Shown here: piece by piece, positions 35,230 to 47,171 of the stretch
Numbering within the stretch: position 1 is the first letter of the stretch
Layout: the number at the start of each line of letters is the position of its first letter
NCBI GenBank assembly: GCA_026874595.1
Contig: CM049311.1
Location: forward strand, 17,631,676-17,695,675
Source of the DNA: Sipunculus nudus
Lineage: Eukaryota > Annelida > Sipuncula > Golfingiida > Sipunculidae
DNA: 64,000 nucleotides
Reading direction: 5' to 3'
Translations under genes and position numbers: made by a program
The notes under the pieces: generated by a model
The model's input: the letters and a program-made list of their open reading frames with translations, nothing else
What the model was told of the DNA's origin: nothing
The model's database searches: none

Positions 35230-35626
35230 CCAGCAATGACAAAAAATCGCTCACAAACTGATTCGAAAAATAGCCGAATAGTCGTGCCGTCTGCATGTGT
35301 AGGCCTAGACCCGAATGAAATTTCATATGACCAGTTTTGCCGTTGCCGGATTGTCGTTGGCAGAAAATTGTGTAAACACCTTTACTTGAATCTTCAATTT
35401 CCCGAAGAGCTCTTATTTTTCCCAACATCATACATGAAACATATATGAGGGCTTGAAAGAGTACAGGTCTAATTCTGACTGCAAATCGGTCGAGCTATGA
35501 GCTTTGTAAACATAAGGTTTAGATTAAATACTATTAACCGTGGTTCACTATAAATCCTTATCCATCAAAGCATACTGAAGTGGACTTACTGAGTCCCGTA
35601 AAAAAGAAGAAGAAAAGGAAAAAAAC
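35230..35626. other. 3' flank of the intronless ORF
   Basis: Contains ATTAAA near 35,523 as a possible polyadenylation signal. The ORF at 35,236-35,448 shows no domain. The large inverted-repeat arm begins at about 35,627. Confidence 0.4.
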
Positions 35627-36458
35627 GTTACGCCAGCACGCTCCACAAAGTATAGCCACCAAGGATGACTAAGATGTTAACTGTATCCTGAGAGCGCAGG
35701 GGCTTGTCATAGAAGACTGAAAAAAATAATATCCCAGAATTTTGAGCCAAAAAAGCCTAAGAAAAAGCAATTCAACCCATTATGACATATAAAGCTCCTT
35801 GACTACTTATTCACAACACAAGGGGGATAAGTCCTCCAATGTCGCTCACTGACCGTCTCGGCTGTTACCACTTTATTTTTACGTAATGGCCCAAAAAGCC
35901 CCTAATAACCGCTGCTCACCAAGTACAGATGAATCAAATGCACACACATGCACCATGAAATCGTTCATATACACGGTTAATAACAGTGTAATCCACTTTT
36001 TATCAATTGGTATTGAAGGCTTCCCGCCGCATGGACATCAGGTGCTTGATTCCTACTTATTTTTGGGCTTTTGTGGCTCAGATTTCCGGCATTATTATTT
36101 TTCCAGTCTTCTGGTTAGGAACAGCACCGCCCGTGTCTTCTTGGACACATATGCACTATGACTGAGGTGAAATGTACTTCCAGTTGCAAATATGTTACAG
36201 TTGGGCTAAAAATAAGACATATTACCAAGACGAAGACGTTTTATTGTCGCACCGTCCGTTGAACTGATAACAAAGCGGTTTTTTCCAGAAAATACGATCA
36301 TAGTGTGGTTAAACGTCATTTAGCTCTAAATATGTGGAGGCGACGAAACATTCGTCCTTTAAAGGTACAAGACGTCTCGTCGGAGAGCAAGCGTAGGTTT
36401 ACCTCCGGTAACTTAAAATACCATTCAGATCACCAGGGGTAGAATGAAATATATTTTA

Positions 36459-36515
<57 letters not shown>

Positions 36516-38724
36516 CCAGAAATAACTAATAAAAATAATAATGATAATAAAAATAAAAATAAAAACTAGATGTGGTTGGACAATGATCCACATAGGGCCC
36601 CGCATTACTGGTAGTGCTGGACTAGTTTACCTATGGATTAAAAGTTAAGTTTATAATTGAAAAAATATGACAAACAGAAACAGGCTTTTTATCAAAGGAC
36701 ATGAGGGAACAACAGTCCTACTGGTTCAAATTATATTAAAAAAGATATGTTTGAAATAATGTGTACAAAACAAAATCTATATTTGAGTATGACGGGTCCG
36801 CATTTCGATAGGGATAGAGTCCTCATATATACCAATCATCCCCTGTGATTTTGACAAAGATCAAAGCTATTACGTTTGTGAAAATGCGTGTAACACAAAA
36901 TCTCTGATCGTCTGATGGCCATAAAGGATTTTGGATGGGTCTGTTATTGGACAGGTCTGGAGTGCTCATAGGCACCAATCATCCCTGTGACTTTGAGAAA
37001 GACCAAACCTGTTCTTGTTGAGATCACCGATTGTGCTCTGGCAGCCATATTTAAATTCCGACAGGTCTGTGATTGGATAGGTCTGGAGCCGTCATAGCTT
37101 CCAATAATCCCTGTGAATATGAGAAGGGTCAAGTCGGTTCTTGTTGAGATATCCCCGCGAAAGAAAATCAGCGATTGTGCTCTAGAGGCCATATTGGAAT
37201 TTCGACAGATCTGGAATTCAACAGGTCTGGAGGCCTACTTTGCATCAATGATCCCTGTGAACATGTGAAAGATCAAGCCTGTTCTTGTTGAGATATCGCA
37301 CGCGAAAGAAAGTGTTACCGACGGATGAATGGAAGGACGGCACGATGGTAATACGGACGGACGGACTGACATGGTGATCACTTTAGGGCATCCCTTATCA
37401 AGCGGGAACCTAATTATAAATAATTATCCTCATCATCATCATCATCATCATCATTTGTAGCATGCATTTTTTGTCTAATCACTGGTACTTTTCTCCAATT
37501 AATATTTTGAACTATGTATAATTATAAATTTAGTAGTATTAAACTACCTCTAAGTAAAAATTCGCATGTGACTTTTGCAAGGATTTCTTAAATAATGTTG
37601 AATCTTTGTATGCCTTTTATTTATATGTAATTTGCCATGGTTCAATCATATATTTCAGTTGGATCATAAAGATCAAAGGAGCCTTTTTTTCGAATATACA
37701 GATGGGGTAACACTAGATTACAAAACAACGCAAATTAAGAGCACAAAATAAATAAAAAAAAACACTAAATAAACTTAAAATACATGATATAAAATTGAGT
37801 TCTTAAAACAACAATAAAAATCAGGCAAGAATTATTCTCGTCAAAGGATCTTATACACAGTTAAAGGTTTTATATATATATTCATGAAATATATAAAGGC
37901 ATGGTCAATATTCACAATTTTGACACTAAGAAATTAATCTTTCCCGAAAGTAACGAAGTCTTGTATTTTTTTATTCTTTGTTCAAATTTTAAATCAGATA
38001 TCATTTAAATGCGTTGACAAAATGATTTCTCTGCTATTGGAATTAGGTTAAGGAGGTTAAAATGGCCACATGCATAATTATCCGTGATCTTGCCTGGGCT
38101 GTATGGGGAGCGGGACTGTGTGTAGGACACAAGAGGGGAAGAAATATTCACAGATTATTATTGAAGACTGACATTGCGATATACATAAATGCTTGACCTG
38201 GTTTTCAGCGCATTCAAGAATAAGAAAATTAAAAGTGTAGTAATGATTGATAGCTTTAAACACAGCCTTGTAATTAACCAAAAGTGTATGCCAATGGCCG
38301 GTATTTAGGACAAACGAGAAAAAATGTTCAGAATTTTACATTTCTTGACCTCGTTGTCAGCGCATTCAAGAATAAGAAATTCGAAGTTTATCAAAGATGG
38401 ACAGAATGAGTCACAGCCTTGTAATTAACCAAAAGTGTATGCCAAGGGCCTTTATTTAAGACAAACGAGAAAAAAAATGTTCAGTGTCTCATATTTCTTA
38501 CCATTTATGAAAAGTTTTAGAGTTTGAGAGTTTGTAGCGATCCAAGTGACCCTTGAAGTAGCTGCGACCAAGGCGTGCTTAGCTGTTATAATGAAATTAA
38601 CAACTGTTACCTATTAGAGATCAGATGAAGGGATTATTTCTGTAATTTGACTGACATAACTTAAAACTATAGGTACTAATTGATAGTGCAAAGTTAATAA
38701 AAACATGTTTTTAAAATAAGATTA
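35627..38724 (+). repeat. Left arm of a large imperfect inverted repeat
   Basis: The whole arm matches 43,454-46,073 in reverse complement. Anchors in order are GTTACGCCAGCACGCTCCAC (35,627), GACCGTCTCGGCTGTTACCA, AGGTGCTTGATTCCTA, CACTATGxxx (near 36,300), GGACGGACGGACTGACATGG (37,360), AGGAGCCTTTTTTT (37,680), GTATGGGGAGCGGGACTG (38,101), GTAGCTGCGACCAAGGCGTG (38,560) and the end at AATAAGATTA (38,724). Identity looks about 85-90% by eye, so it is not a fresh palindrome. The arm has a (TA)n tract (36,463-36,512), about three tandem units of roughly 120-150 bp with GACAGGTCTGGAG (36,940-37,310), and a two-unit repeat (38,190-38,480) with CAGCGCATTCAAGAATAAG. No gene was seen; the ORF at 35,886-36,161 has no known motif. 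Confidence 0.8.
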
Positions 38725-39551
38725 AGTGTCATCGAGGCCAGCTCGAGTTAATTGAAGCTTCACAAGTCATGATGAGGTCAAGCAGACTGGGGAAATTCTA
38801 GGATACTTCTCCAAGATATGTATGTCATGCAAGAACAGAAGCTAATGTAGTTAATCAGATCCAAAGTACATACCTTTGTTCCTTTAACAACAAACACATC
38901 TAGTTCTTTTAGCAATTTAAGTTGATTTTAAAAGGGCAACAACATCAGCCTGTCTAGCTTCGTACAGTACATCGTCCGACTCATTTTAAATTCCCAATTG
39001 TACAATAATGAAATACTAACAACTTTATATTTACGAATTTTTCTCGCGTGAGATTTATCAATATTGCCTTGGGTTATCGTTTTGAGGCTAATTTTAAGCG
39101 TGTTTGCAAATCTAGTCTATTGCGAGTTCTGTTAGTTACATAATGTTTTTGACGCAACTAAGAGAATTTTGGGTGTATGAATAAATCTAGAAATAAATAT
39201 ATTTATATCACATGGTTTCAGTAAGAGGCATCCCAGCGGGCAAAAACATGGTGGATACCCGAGCGGGATGATCTTCGGAAATGGCGGTGGGTGGGGTGGG
39301 GGGGGGGGGGTTATAGGGTAGTCAATGTATTCATTTCCCATGCAATTTGGATAATAATATTTATACATTGGAAATGAAATATATTTATAATTAAAATTCC
39401 ATTTCTGAGTTTACTATGAATATTATATATCTAAACCTGGTTTAGAAGTCACCTTTACGGTAAACATAATAACATAATACCTTATTTTTCAACACCTTAT
39501 ATACTTAATTATATATTTGAAACATTTGAAATGTGTCACGCATACAATAAA

Positions 39552-39590
<39 letters not shown>

Positions 39591-39941
39591 TTTATTTAAA
39601 AAAAGTTGTCTCTCCCTTTGTGCTTCCCGCCCCCCCCCCCCCTTTGGCGATAAATTGTCTCCACTATTAAGGAAGGCCTTAACGATATTCATACCTTGTT
39701 GTTCAGGTGTTGGTATGTTATTTCGTTACGGTTCTGCTGTAAAACGGGGTCATCATGGCACGCCCTGTAAAGAGGCCAATTTATCTTGTCACTGGTGTTA
39801 TTTATGTATACAGTACTTTGGGACTGCGATATCCTTGCGTGACGTCAAGCAACTATGATCAGACCACAATGAGAGAAGGCATCATACACGACTGATTAAA
39901 CAAGGGCACCGCAAATGGTGCATGAGACGCCCGTTGCATAT
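38725..39941. other. Spacer sequence, no recognised gene
   Basis: Contains poly-G near 39,297-39,311, (TA)n near 39,553-39,588 and poly-C near 39,630-39,642. No supported coding region. Confidence 0.5.
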
Positions 39942-40498
39942 ATTGTGTTACGGAACCTAATATAAACAGATCACGTATGCGTGATGAACACAAATTTTGT
40001 GATGGAGATAAAAACAAATCAGATTCTGTAACACTAGGCAGCGTGAAATGTCTAGGGGAATGAATAAAGAAGTCAGTGTTTTTTTTTTTGTTAACAAATA
40101 ACTATAATTTATTCTTAAAACAACCCTAACAATACAATACCCTAAATCAATACAATTGTACAGTAAAACAGCGGTATAGCAACAAGTTAATACAATCACA
40201 TAGAAAATAATGTGCACAGTACCTCGATACCAACACTGTCACAACGATAAATTCTTAGTCCGATATAAGATCTTGCACAACACAGGCGTTTCAGGAATTC
40301 TCTAGAAAATATCGCCGTGCCTCTACACAACATGGTGTACACGTGACCCACGACCAGGCGTGAAAACCCAAGGCTTACATGACAACGAGAGTTCAACCAG
40401 TACGGATTAAACATAGAATGTAATACGCGGCCAGACACGAGTGCCACAACTGGAGTTGCGCCCGTGTCACATAATAAAAAGAGCATCTGTAACAATTG
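39942..40498 (-). mobile_element. Solo LTR, copy 2, with ATTG target duplication
   Basis: The LTR spans 39,946-40,494 (549 bp), starts TGTTAC, ends GTAACA, and is flanked on both sides by ATTG (39,942-39,945 and 40,495-40,498). It is the reverse complement of the LTR at 11,024-11,837, sharing the GTTCCGTAACA end, the CACGCTGCCTAGTGTTACAG block and the AATAAA region. It is about 265 bp shorter, missing the part that holds the TATA box in copy 1. No retrotransposon interior is attached. Confidence 0.85.
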
Positions 40499-40990
40499 TG
40501 ACCTCTGAACTCATTAAATATGCGTGAATTTGCAATGAATGTAATTCAGGAGAAAAACTGTATTGATTTTTAGTAAGTCAGCGCGGTGCCACCAAAGTGT
40601 GGTGATCTCTGACCTCATTAAATATGTATGGATTTTGCTGGAAATAAAGCTTAGGTGAGATATTATATTGATAATATTTCGCTTTAGTTTGGTCAAAATT
40701 CATTATATTCCTTCTACGTTAAAGCGGGGACACCACAAATTTGCCAGTACAAAGCAGCCTGGTGACCTCTGACCTAATTAAATATGCGTGAATATTCGCT
40801 GAGAAACCCTATTGGTAAATATGTATAATGAGTTTCATGAAAATTTATAGGAGATTTCTTAAGTCACCAAGGTGCCTCTGACCTCATTAAATATGCGTAG
40901 AGATTGTTGAAAATCGAACTTAGGCGAGACATTTTATTGATAAACATTTCTTTTGAGGTTTATCAAATCCATCATATTCCTTGGTATGGG
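40499..40990. repeat. Degenerate tandem repeat with CTCATTAAATATGCG
   Basis: GACCTCTGAMCTCATTAAATATGCGT recurs at about 40,499, 40,604, 40,767 and 40,870. Each is followed by a related segment with TTAGGYGAGA and TTGATAAxATTTC. Spacing is 105-165 bp. The second solo LTR inserted at the edge of this array. Confidence 0.65.
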
Positions 40991-40999
40991 AGCCAAGTG

Positions 41000-42330
41000 A
41001 GAAAAAGTGGCTTATTTAAGGTTTTGGTTCACCCCATCACTTAGAAAATGTCCATTGGTATCAGGCGATAGCTATACTTCTGGTTTATGTCAGTGTGGAT
41101 GCAAGTGCGAAAAGTGGTGCTTTTTTTGTGACAGCATGTTATTATACACTACTCCGGCAATGAAAATATGTAAATATGTGATCACAGGATGGGGGAAGGG
41201 GTAATGAAAATCTTAAAAACTTCCTAAGTATTCCATACATTGAAACAAAGTTCCCCTCATATGAATGAGTAGGTATTTATCTTTCATGTCGTCATTCTTG
41301 AAGAAATTTTATGAAAGGTCAAGGTCGGAGGGGTCAACAAAGTTTCACCCAAACTGTCCATTTAATATTCATGTCCTAATTATTGGTTTCTTAGGTCAGC
41401 GACGCCTCTCTGGTTTATTGTCAGGGCAGATTCAAGTAGAAACGTGGCGCTATGTTGCAGACAGCATGTGTTTATACTTCATACCGGCTATTAAAACCTG
41501 CAGATTTCGATCATAGAATAGGGGAGGGGTGCTGAAAAATCTTCATAAGTTTTGTAAATATTTAGCATATTGCAGCAAAGTACCCTTCATATGAAAAAGT
41601 AGGAATATTGCTTTAATCTCAAATCCTGCTTGACGATATTTTGTAAAGAGTCAAGGTCAGAGAGGTCAACAAGTGCATTTTCTGCTTTAATTTTGTTTCT
41701 TTATACAGCTTGTCTTGAGTGAAGCGTTTTTATCCATGCTATCCATTCCATAAACACATTAGTTATATCAGTGGTCAGCTGTTTTAATATCAGGGTAGAT
41801 GCAAGTGAAACAAGTGGTGCAATTTTTTGTGACAGCAGGTTTTTATACATCTTCCTATGTACTGGAACAAATTAGCCCTCGTACAAAAGCTTACAAATAG
41901 TACTTTAACCTCTAATCATATTTGATGATATTTTGAGTAAGGGTTAGGTCAGAGGGGTCAACAAGTGAATGACATTTAATTTTCATTAAGAGCCCTTTCC
42001 CCCAATTTTTTTCTAAAATTTTTCTCTTATTCTTTATTTGCTGTCAGTTCAGTGTTGTATCAGATACTTTTGCTAATTAATATCAGGTATTTAGGTAGCT
42101 AATGTTTTATTGTCAGGGTTTATTTTAACTGGTTTATTGTCATAAATACAAGTGTGAAAAATGGCCGATATTATGAGAAAGCAGTTCCACTCCGACGATG
42201 TATGGGTGAATGTCTCCTTAACCTCTTAAATGCTTAATATAATGCAATAAAGCACCTGTCATGTGAAAGCGTATGATACAAGTTCAAGGATTGAGGTGTC
42301 GTCAAGTGTATGTAATATATTATCCATTTA
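41000..42330. repeat. Degenerate tandem array, about 350-bp unit
   Basis: Four drifted units start near 41,060, 41,395, 41,770 and 42,090. Each carries CTGGTTTATTGTCAGGGYAGAT, a GTGGxGCxxTxTTxTGACAGCA segment, then GATATTTTGWRxAGxGTCAAGGTCAGAGGGGTCAACAAG. The ORFs inside (41,007-41,204, 41,265-41,516) are parts of repeat units. Confidence 0.6.
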
Positions 42331-42683
42331 AAAGAATTCTTTCTTGTTTATAGAGAAAAAAATTTTTATACAGACTGGTCCTTCAACGTTGTTATGCATA
42401 TTGTTTATGTTTAATACAAAAGACACCAGGTCAAGGTCACGTATTATGCATTGTAAACATTACACGGTTACCGAGACTTTAGACAGCTATCACATTTCTG
42501 TCAGAACTAACTGATCCATACAGTTTATATCTCATGAAAACATAACTCAGCTGTGAATGATATATATCCACACAATCCACCTTACGCAATTTTAAAATTG
42601 TACAAATTGTTTGCTGTTATATGATTGAACTGTATTGTGATACATAAACCGGCACCGCCAAATCAAACAGATAAATATTAGCG

Positions 42684-42710
42684 TATGATAAGATAAGATA
42701 TTGTTTATTG

Positions 42711-42764
<54 letters not shown>

Positions 42765-43453
42765 AAATCATCACATACAATAGTATTTCACTTGACTGGC
42801 TTGCTTAAACAAACACATTAATCAAGAAATAATAAAATAAAATTGTGTATAGAAATAAAGACGTATGACTAAGAATGTTTGACTAGATTATTGTGCTGCA
42901 AGTGATATATTTAATTCCCGAACGGCTGACGCATAAGTGCTAGTTTGAGTTCTTCTTGAATTGCCTGATAGCGACCTATAGCGAATCCCCGATTTAATTT
43001 TTAAACAAATAGTGCGCCGGATGACTATAGTCTTCTATAATGTCGTTTGCTTTCTTCAACAATCGTGTTTGAAATAAGGAGTCAACTGTGGATAAAGGAA
43101 CCCCAATGATCCTCTCAGCTGTTCTAACTATCCTCGAAAGACGGTTCCTTTCCTCGACCGTGATACTGCCTCCCCATACAGTGACTGACAACGTCAGGAC
43201 TTCCTGAATTACCGCCCGATAAAACTTAATAAAATCGGTTGATTGAGCCCGAAATCTTTTAGGTTCCTTAGAAAGAATAAACTTTTTTGTGCCTTCTTTA
43301 CGCAGTAATTAACAATTTCGGCCCACTTCAAATCAGAACAAATAAAAATTCCTAAAAATTTAAAAAGTCAACGATTTCAACCTCGGAGCCTTCAATTACT
43401 AAGGGTAATATTTCAGTTTTCTTCCGTCTAAAATCAATTATCACCTCCTTAGG
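42684..43453 (-). mobile_element. 5'-truncated LINE fragment (RT C-terminus and 3' end)
   Basis: On the minus strand, a broken frame reads PKEVIIDFRRKKTEILPL (near 43,395-43,450), then a FKFLGI-type segment. The open frame 43,191-42,994 reads SVTVWGGSITVEERNRLSRI and ends NDIIEDYSHPAHYLF. This is the typical C-terminal region of CR1/L2/Rex1-type reverse transcriptases. The 3' end has GATAAGATAAGATA next to (TA)n at 42,713-42,762, like the tail of the LINE at 55.3 kb, so both may belong to related families. The fragment abuts the right arm of the inverted repeat at about 43,454. Confidence 0.7.
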
Positions 43454-46073
43454 TAATCTTATTTTAAAGACATGTATTTATAAACTTTGCACTATCAATT
43501 AGTACCTACAGTTTTAAGTAATGTGAGTTAAATTACAGTTATAATTCCTTCATCTGGTCTCTAATAGGTAACAGTTGTTAATTTCATGATTGCAGCTAAG
43601 CACGCCTTGGTCGCAGCTACTTCAAGGGTCATTTGGATCGCTACAAACTCTAACATTTATTTCATAAATGGTAAGAAACATAAGACACTGAACATTTTTT
43701 TTTTCTCGTTTGTCCTAAAAGAAGGCCCTTGGCATACACTCAAGCTGACCATCATGGCTAAACTTCGAATTTCTTATACTTGGATGCGCCGACACCGAGG
43801 TCAAGAAATATATAGTTCTGATATTTTTTCTCGTTTGTCCTAAATACAGGCCATTGGTATACACTTTTTGTTAATTACAAGGCTGTGTTTCAAGCTCTCC
43901 ATCTTTACTACACTTCGATTTTTTTTATTTTTGAATGCGCTGAAAACGAGGCCAAGCTATTATGTGTAACGCAATGTCAGTCTTCAATATTAATCTGTGA
44001 ATATTTCTTCCCCTCAAGTGTCCTACACCCAGTCCCGCTCCCCATACAGCCTAGGCAAAGTTCACGGTTAATTATGCATAAGACCATTTTAACCTCCATA
44101 ACCTCATTCCAATAGCAGAGAAATCTTTTTGTCAACAGATTTAAATGAAATCTGATTTAAAATTTGAACAAAGAATTAAAAAATACAAGACTTTGTTACT
44201 TTCAGTGTCAAAATTGTTAATATGGACCATGCCTTTAAATATTGTCATGAATATATATATAAAACCATTAACTGTATATTAAATCCTTCGACGAGACCTG
44301 ATTTTTATTGTTGTTTTAAGAACTCAATTTTATATTATGTATTTTAAGTTTATGTAGTGTTTTTTTTATTTATTTTGTGCTCTTAATTTGCGTTGTTTTG
44401 TAATCTAGTGTTACCCCATCTGTATATATGAAAAAAAGGCTCCTTTGATCTTAATGATCCAACTGAAATAAATGATTGAACCATGGCAAATTACATATAA
44501 ATAAAAGACATACAAAGATTCAACATTATTTAAGAAATCCTTGCAAAAGTCACATGCGAATTTTTACTTAAAGGTAGTTTATTACTACTAAATTTTTAAT
44601 TATACATAGTCCAAAATATTAATTGGAGAAAAGTACCAGTGATTAGACAAAAAATGCATGCTACAAATGATGATGTATTGATGAGGATAATAATTTATTA
44701 TTAGGTTCCCATTTGATAAGCGATGCCCTATAGTGATCACCATGTCAGTCCGTCCGTCCGTCCGTATTGCCATCGTGCCGTCCTTCCATTCATCCGTCAG
44801 TAACACTTTCTTTCGCATGCGGTATCTCAACAAGAACAGGCTTGATCTTTCACATGTTCACAGGGATCATTGATGCATAAGAGGTCACAGGGATGATGGG
44901 TGCCTATGAGCACTCCAGACCTGTCCAATAACAGACCCACCCAAAATACTTAATGGCCATCAGACGATCAGAGATTTTGTGTTGCACGCATTTTCACAAA
45001 AGTAATAGCTTTCATCTTTGTTAAATTCTGTGGGGTTGATTGGTATATATGAGGACTCTATCCCTAATGAATTGCAGACCCGTTAAAACTCAAATATGGC
45101 CGCCGGAGTACAGTGATTTTGTTTTGTACACATTATTTCAAACATATCTTTTTTAATATGATTTTAACCAGTAGGACTGTTGTTCCCTTATGTCCATTAA
45201 TAAAAAACCTGTTTCTGTTTGTCATATTTTTAAACTATAAACTAAACTTGTTATCAATAGGTTAACTAGTCCAGCACTACCAGTAATGCGTGGCCCTCTT
45301 TGGACCATTGACCGACCACATGTAGTTTCTATTTTTATTTTTATGATCATTATTAATATTATTAGTTATTTCTGGTAATATATATATTGGATATAATAGA
45401 TTTACATAATTAGAGCTAAGTGACGTTTAACCACACTATGGCCGCTTTTTTTGTCAGTTTAACGGACGGTGTGACATTAAAACTTCTTCATCATGGTTAA
45501 GTGTCTTATTTTTAGCCCAATTGTAACATATTGGCAACTGGAAGTACATTTTACTTCAGTCATTGTGCATTGTCCAAAAAGACACGGGCGGTGCTGTTCC
45601 TAACCAGAAGACTGGAAAATATAATGCCGGAACCTTGAGCCACAAAAGCCCAAAAATAGGTAGGAATCAAGCACCTGATGTCCAGGCGGCGGGAAGCCTT
45701 CAATACCCGTTGATAAAAAGTGGATTGCACTGTTAATACCGTATATATGAACGATTTAATGGTGCATGTGTGTGCATTTGAATCATCTCTCCTTGGTGAC
45801 TAGCGGTTATTAGGGGCTTTTTGGGCCATTACGTAAAAATAAAGTGGTAACAGCCGAGACGGTCAGTGGGCGACATTTGAGGACTTATCCCCCTTGTAGT
45901 CAAGGAGCTGTATATGACATAATGGGTTGTATTGCTTATTCTTAGGCTTTTGTGGCTCAAAATTCTGGGATATAATTTTTTCAGTCTTCTATGACAAGCC
46001 CCTGTGCTCTCAGATATAGTTAACATCTTAGTCATCCTTGGTGGATATACTTTGTGGAGCGTGCTGGCGTAAC
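43454..46073 (-). repeat. Right arm of the large inverted repeat
   Basis: Reverse complement of 35,627-38,724 along its full length. Examples are TAATCTTATTTTAAAGACATG at 43,454 and CGCCTTGGTCGCAGCTACTT at 43,604. The set continues with CCCGCTCCCCATACAGCC near 44,033, GTCAGTCCGTCCGTCCGTCC near 44,744 and GTTAACATCTTAGTCATCCT near 46,020. It is about 480 bp shorter than the left arm, mainly because it has about one copy of the GACAGGTCTGGAG unit in place of about three and lacks the long (TA)n. No coding capacity was recognised. Confidence 0.8.
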
Positions 46074-46150
46074 TAATGGTTAGGGCGCTGAACTTGTGAC
46101 AAGGTTTCAATTCGCGTCCCGTTCTGACCGCCATCCGACTCCTAGCCAAA
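46060..46150 (+). mobile_element. tRNA-like SINE head fragment, family C
   Basis: GGCGTAACTAATGGTTAGGGCGCTGAACTTG holds an A-box-like ATGGTTAGGGCG. It is followed 25-30 bp later by a B-box-like GGTTTCAATTCGCG. The layout matches tRNA-derived SINE heads. The sequence lies exactly at the outer end of the right inverted-repeat arm, and only its first bases occur in the left arm. It does not form a convincing functional tRNA. Confidence 0.4.
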
Positions 46151-46990
46151 GAAAACGTCTATACAATGATGCGCACTCTCTCGATACAGGAGTGAATGCA
46201 TGGGTATACTGGTCATCAAGGGTGGTCAATGTAATCACCCCCCCCCCCCCCACACACACACACACACATATCCTATATTCAGAGAATAATATTTTTTTAA
46301 TATTTGAATTGAAATATATCAATAATTTGAATTATTACCATACCTTATTGTAATCAACAGGTACCGACCGGTGCTAGTTTTGTCAGATTTTTTCAAGAAG
46401 CTTTATCCGTCATGTTTTTACTATGGTTACTCTCACCTGTGAACTTGACGAGGACAATTGGCATGCGCGAGTTATCAGAGCATGTGAGAAAAATTTCTTG
46501 GTGTTGACGGATGAGCCTTACGGCAAAAAATGAAAGGTTGGGTGAACGCCTCTCAGTACTTACCATCCTCTTGAGCTAGTAGCTTAAGTATAACAATTCC
46601 TAACAAATGATGTACTGACGTAAGCCAGTAACACTCGAGTCTTAATTGTCTGTTAATACACAATTCATTACTTGCCGTATGTTGAAGCGGAACGCAATTC
46701 AGCTTTTTTTTATTATTTCCATTGATTGTATACAAAAAAACTGAAATTCCAGCTCGCATATTTTTATTCCACGACATAGGCAACGCTTGAGATGTTTTTC
46801 ATATTGTCTATAAGAATCAAAGTTCATGCAGGTTAAAGTTCATGCCTGTGCATTCACGTTCTATATGCTGATGATTCCGATAATGATGGAGTGACTACGA
46901 ACAAGATATTTAATTCATATGGTAATTAGACTCAAATCAAGATCATTGGTGCACTGATGAAACCAATGATAGAACATAGTGGACATTGAG
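46151..46990. other. Upstream flank of the protease-homologue gene
   Basis: Contains poly-C then (CA)n at 46,238-46,268 and no supported gene. The minus ORF at 46,553-46,783 has no motif. Confidence 0.45.
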
Positions 46991-46996
46991 GTAAGG

Positions 46997-47005
46997 TATA
47001 TATAT
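46997..47005 (+). promoter_or_regulatory. TATA box candidate
   Basis: TATATATAT lies about 85-93 bp upstream of the start codon of the protease homologue. Transcription would then begin near 47,027-47,035 and leave a 5' leader of about 55-60 nt. Placement fits, but TA-rich words are common in this window. Confidence 0.35.
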
Positions 47006-47089
47006 CATACGCCCTAAGAGCGCTAATCACAAGTCGTCCGTATTGCAACTGAAGACTGTTACGTAGACTGAATCCACACCGGCCACAAG

Positions 47090-47171
47090 ATGAAGTTATT
47101 AGTTGTTGCTTTGGTCTGTATCCACCTGATCTACGCCAAGAAAAAGGGAAGAGACAACTATATCATAGGAG
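47090..47171 (+). CDS. Protease homologue, exon 1 (signal peptide, propeptide, IIG)
   Basis: The start ATG at 47,090 has A at -3. It encodes MKLLVVALVCIHLIYA, a textbook signal peptide, then KKKGRDNYIIG. The donor GGAG|GTATGG at 47,172 leaves phase 1, splitting the second Gly of IIGG, a common intron position in this family. Confidence 0.8.

Noticed and set aside
46060-46150. Possible functional tRNA gene
   Set aside because: A and B boxes are degraded and no cloverleaf with paired acceptor stem can be drawn; better read as a SINE head.
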